In this document: in pieces, positions 13,499 through 13,622 of the stretch
Layout of the letters: every line of letters begins with the position of its first letter
Numbering within the stretch: position 1 is the stretch's first letter
DNA from: an uncultured Faecalibacterium sp.
Lineage (GTDB): Bacteria; Bacillota; Clostridia; Oscillospirales; Ruminococcaceae
Direction of reading: 5' to 3'
Assembly: GCA_934512105.1 (NCBI GenBank)
Contig: CAKSWQ010000051.1
Coordinates: forward strand, 1 to 13,622
DNA: 13,622 nt
Translations under genes and position numbers: made by a program
Notes under the pieces: generated by a model
What the model was told of the DNA's origin: nothing
Database searches by the model: none
Seen by the model: the letters and a program-made list of their open reading frames with translations, nothing else

Positions 13499-13527
13499 TT
13501 GACAAAAAACCGCTTCTGTGGTAAAAT
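13499..13527 (+). promoter_or_regulatory. rRNA operon promoter P2
   Basis: TTGACA (13499-13504), a 17-bp spacer and TAAAAT (13522-13527), with the same extended TGTGGTA context as P1. P1 and P2 are 185 bp apart. Confidence 0.9.
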
Positions 13528-13534
13528 AATCAAG

Positions 13535-13622
13535 TCGTCAGCCGCAAGGCTGCGGCGCACAGGACCTTGAAAATTGAACAATATCGAAAGAACTTGTAAC
13601 GGAACCTATTTTCATGTTGGAA
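13535..13622 (+). other. rRNA operon leader (start of the 16S precursor; 16S not reached)
   Basis: The predicted transcript has an early hairpin GCCGCA-AGGC-TGCGGC (13541-13556). It then has the ACCTTGAAAATTGAACAA segment (from 13563), a sequence widely found just upstream of 16S genes in Firmicutes and linked to rRNA antitermination and processing. The window ends before the first bases of mature 16S rRNA. The 16S assignment rests on this leader and the tandem promoters, because no 16S sequence is visible. Confidence 0.8.

Overview
The window looks like a chromosomal segment of a GC-rich, strictly anaerobic Firmicute of the order Oscillospirales, most likely Faecalibacterium or a close relative. 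The pointers are Shine-Dalgarno starts and sigma-A promoters of Firmicute type, an oxygen-sensitive class III ribonucleotide reductase, many codons ending in G or C, and abundant short palindrome-rich intergenic repeats. The genus is an inference from these features, not from a database match.

Layout. The window starts in the 3' part of a 5S rRNA gene (1-71) with its terminator (79-112), and ends in the promoter and leader region of another rRNA operon on the same strand (13314-13622). The roughly 13 kb of protein genes therefore sits between two tandem rRNA operons. After the 5S gene comes a plus-strand operon: a TraX-family membrane acetyltransferase (212-1075), an OmpR-type response regulator (1080-1760) and a sensor kinase (1742-2692) that stops after its phosphoacceptor domain and has no ATP-binding domain. 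Convergent to it is a minus-strand pair: an AbrB-type regulator with a zinc-knuckle tail (3840-4091) and a lysophospholipase-like alpha/beta hydrolase (2883-3818). Next are a cation:proton antiporter (4925-6220, minus) preceded by a short overlapping leader ORF, and a family 2 glycosyltransferase (6707-7735, minus). The glycosyltransferase is divergent from a RecQ-type helicase (7985-9562, plus) that lacks the winged-helix RQC domain. The anaerobic ribonucleotide reductase nrdD (10422-12593) and its activase nrdG (9775-10332) follow on the minus strand, under a promoter overlapped by a candidate pair of NrdR boxes.

Intergenic DNA. Four islands (4275-4797, 6415-6706, 9648-9764, 12928-13268), about 1.27 kb in total, are built from the same repeat modules. 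They have CCCTCTCAG / CTGAGAGGG-type ends and subterminal stem-loops whose stem sequences differ between copies but remain self-complementary. They encode no protein that I can support. One carries a ready-made rho-independent terminator for the glycosyltransferase gene. A separate motif, a 13-nt conserved loop on covarying stems, occurs twice (2796-2822 and 4889-4913) near gene 3' ends.

How the genes work together. The TraX/two-component operon looks like an envelope-modification unit with its own signalling. The nrdDG unit supplies dNTPs anaerobically. The remaining genes are single housekeeping or envelope functions. I found no phage, conjugation, CRISPR or transposase gene. The most novel-looking material is non-coding: the covarying repeat modules, the 13-nt-loop hairpins, and the alternative-hairpin leader of the AbrB gene.
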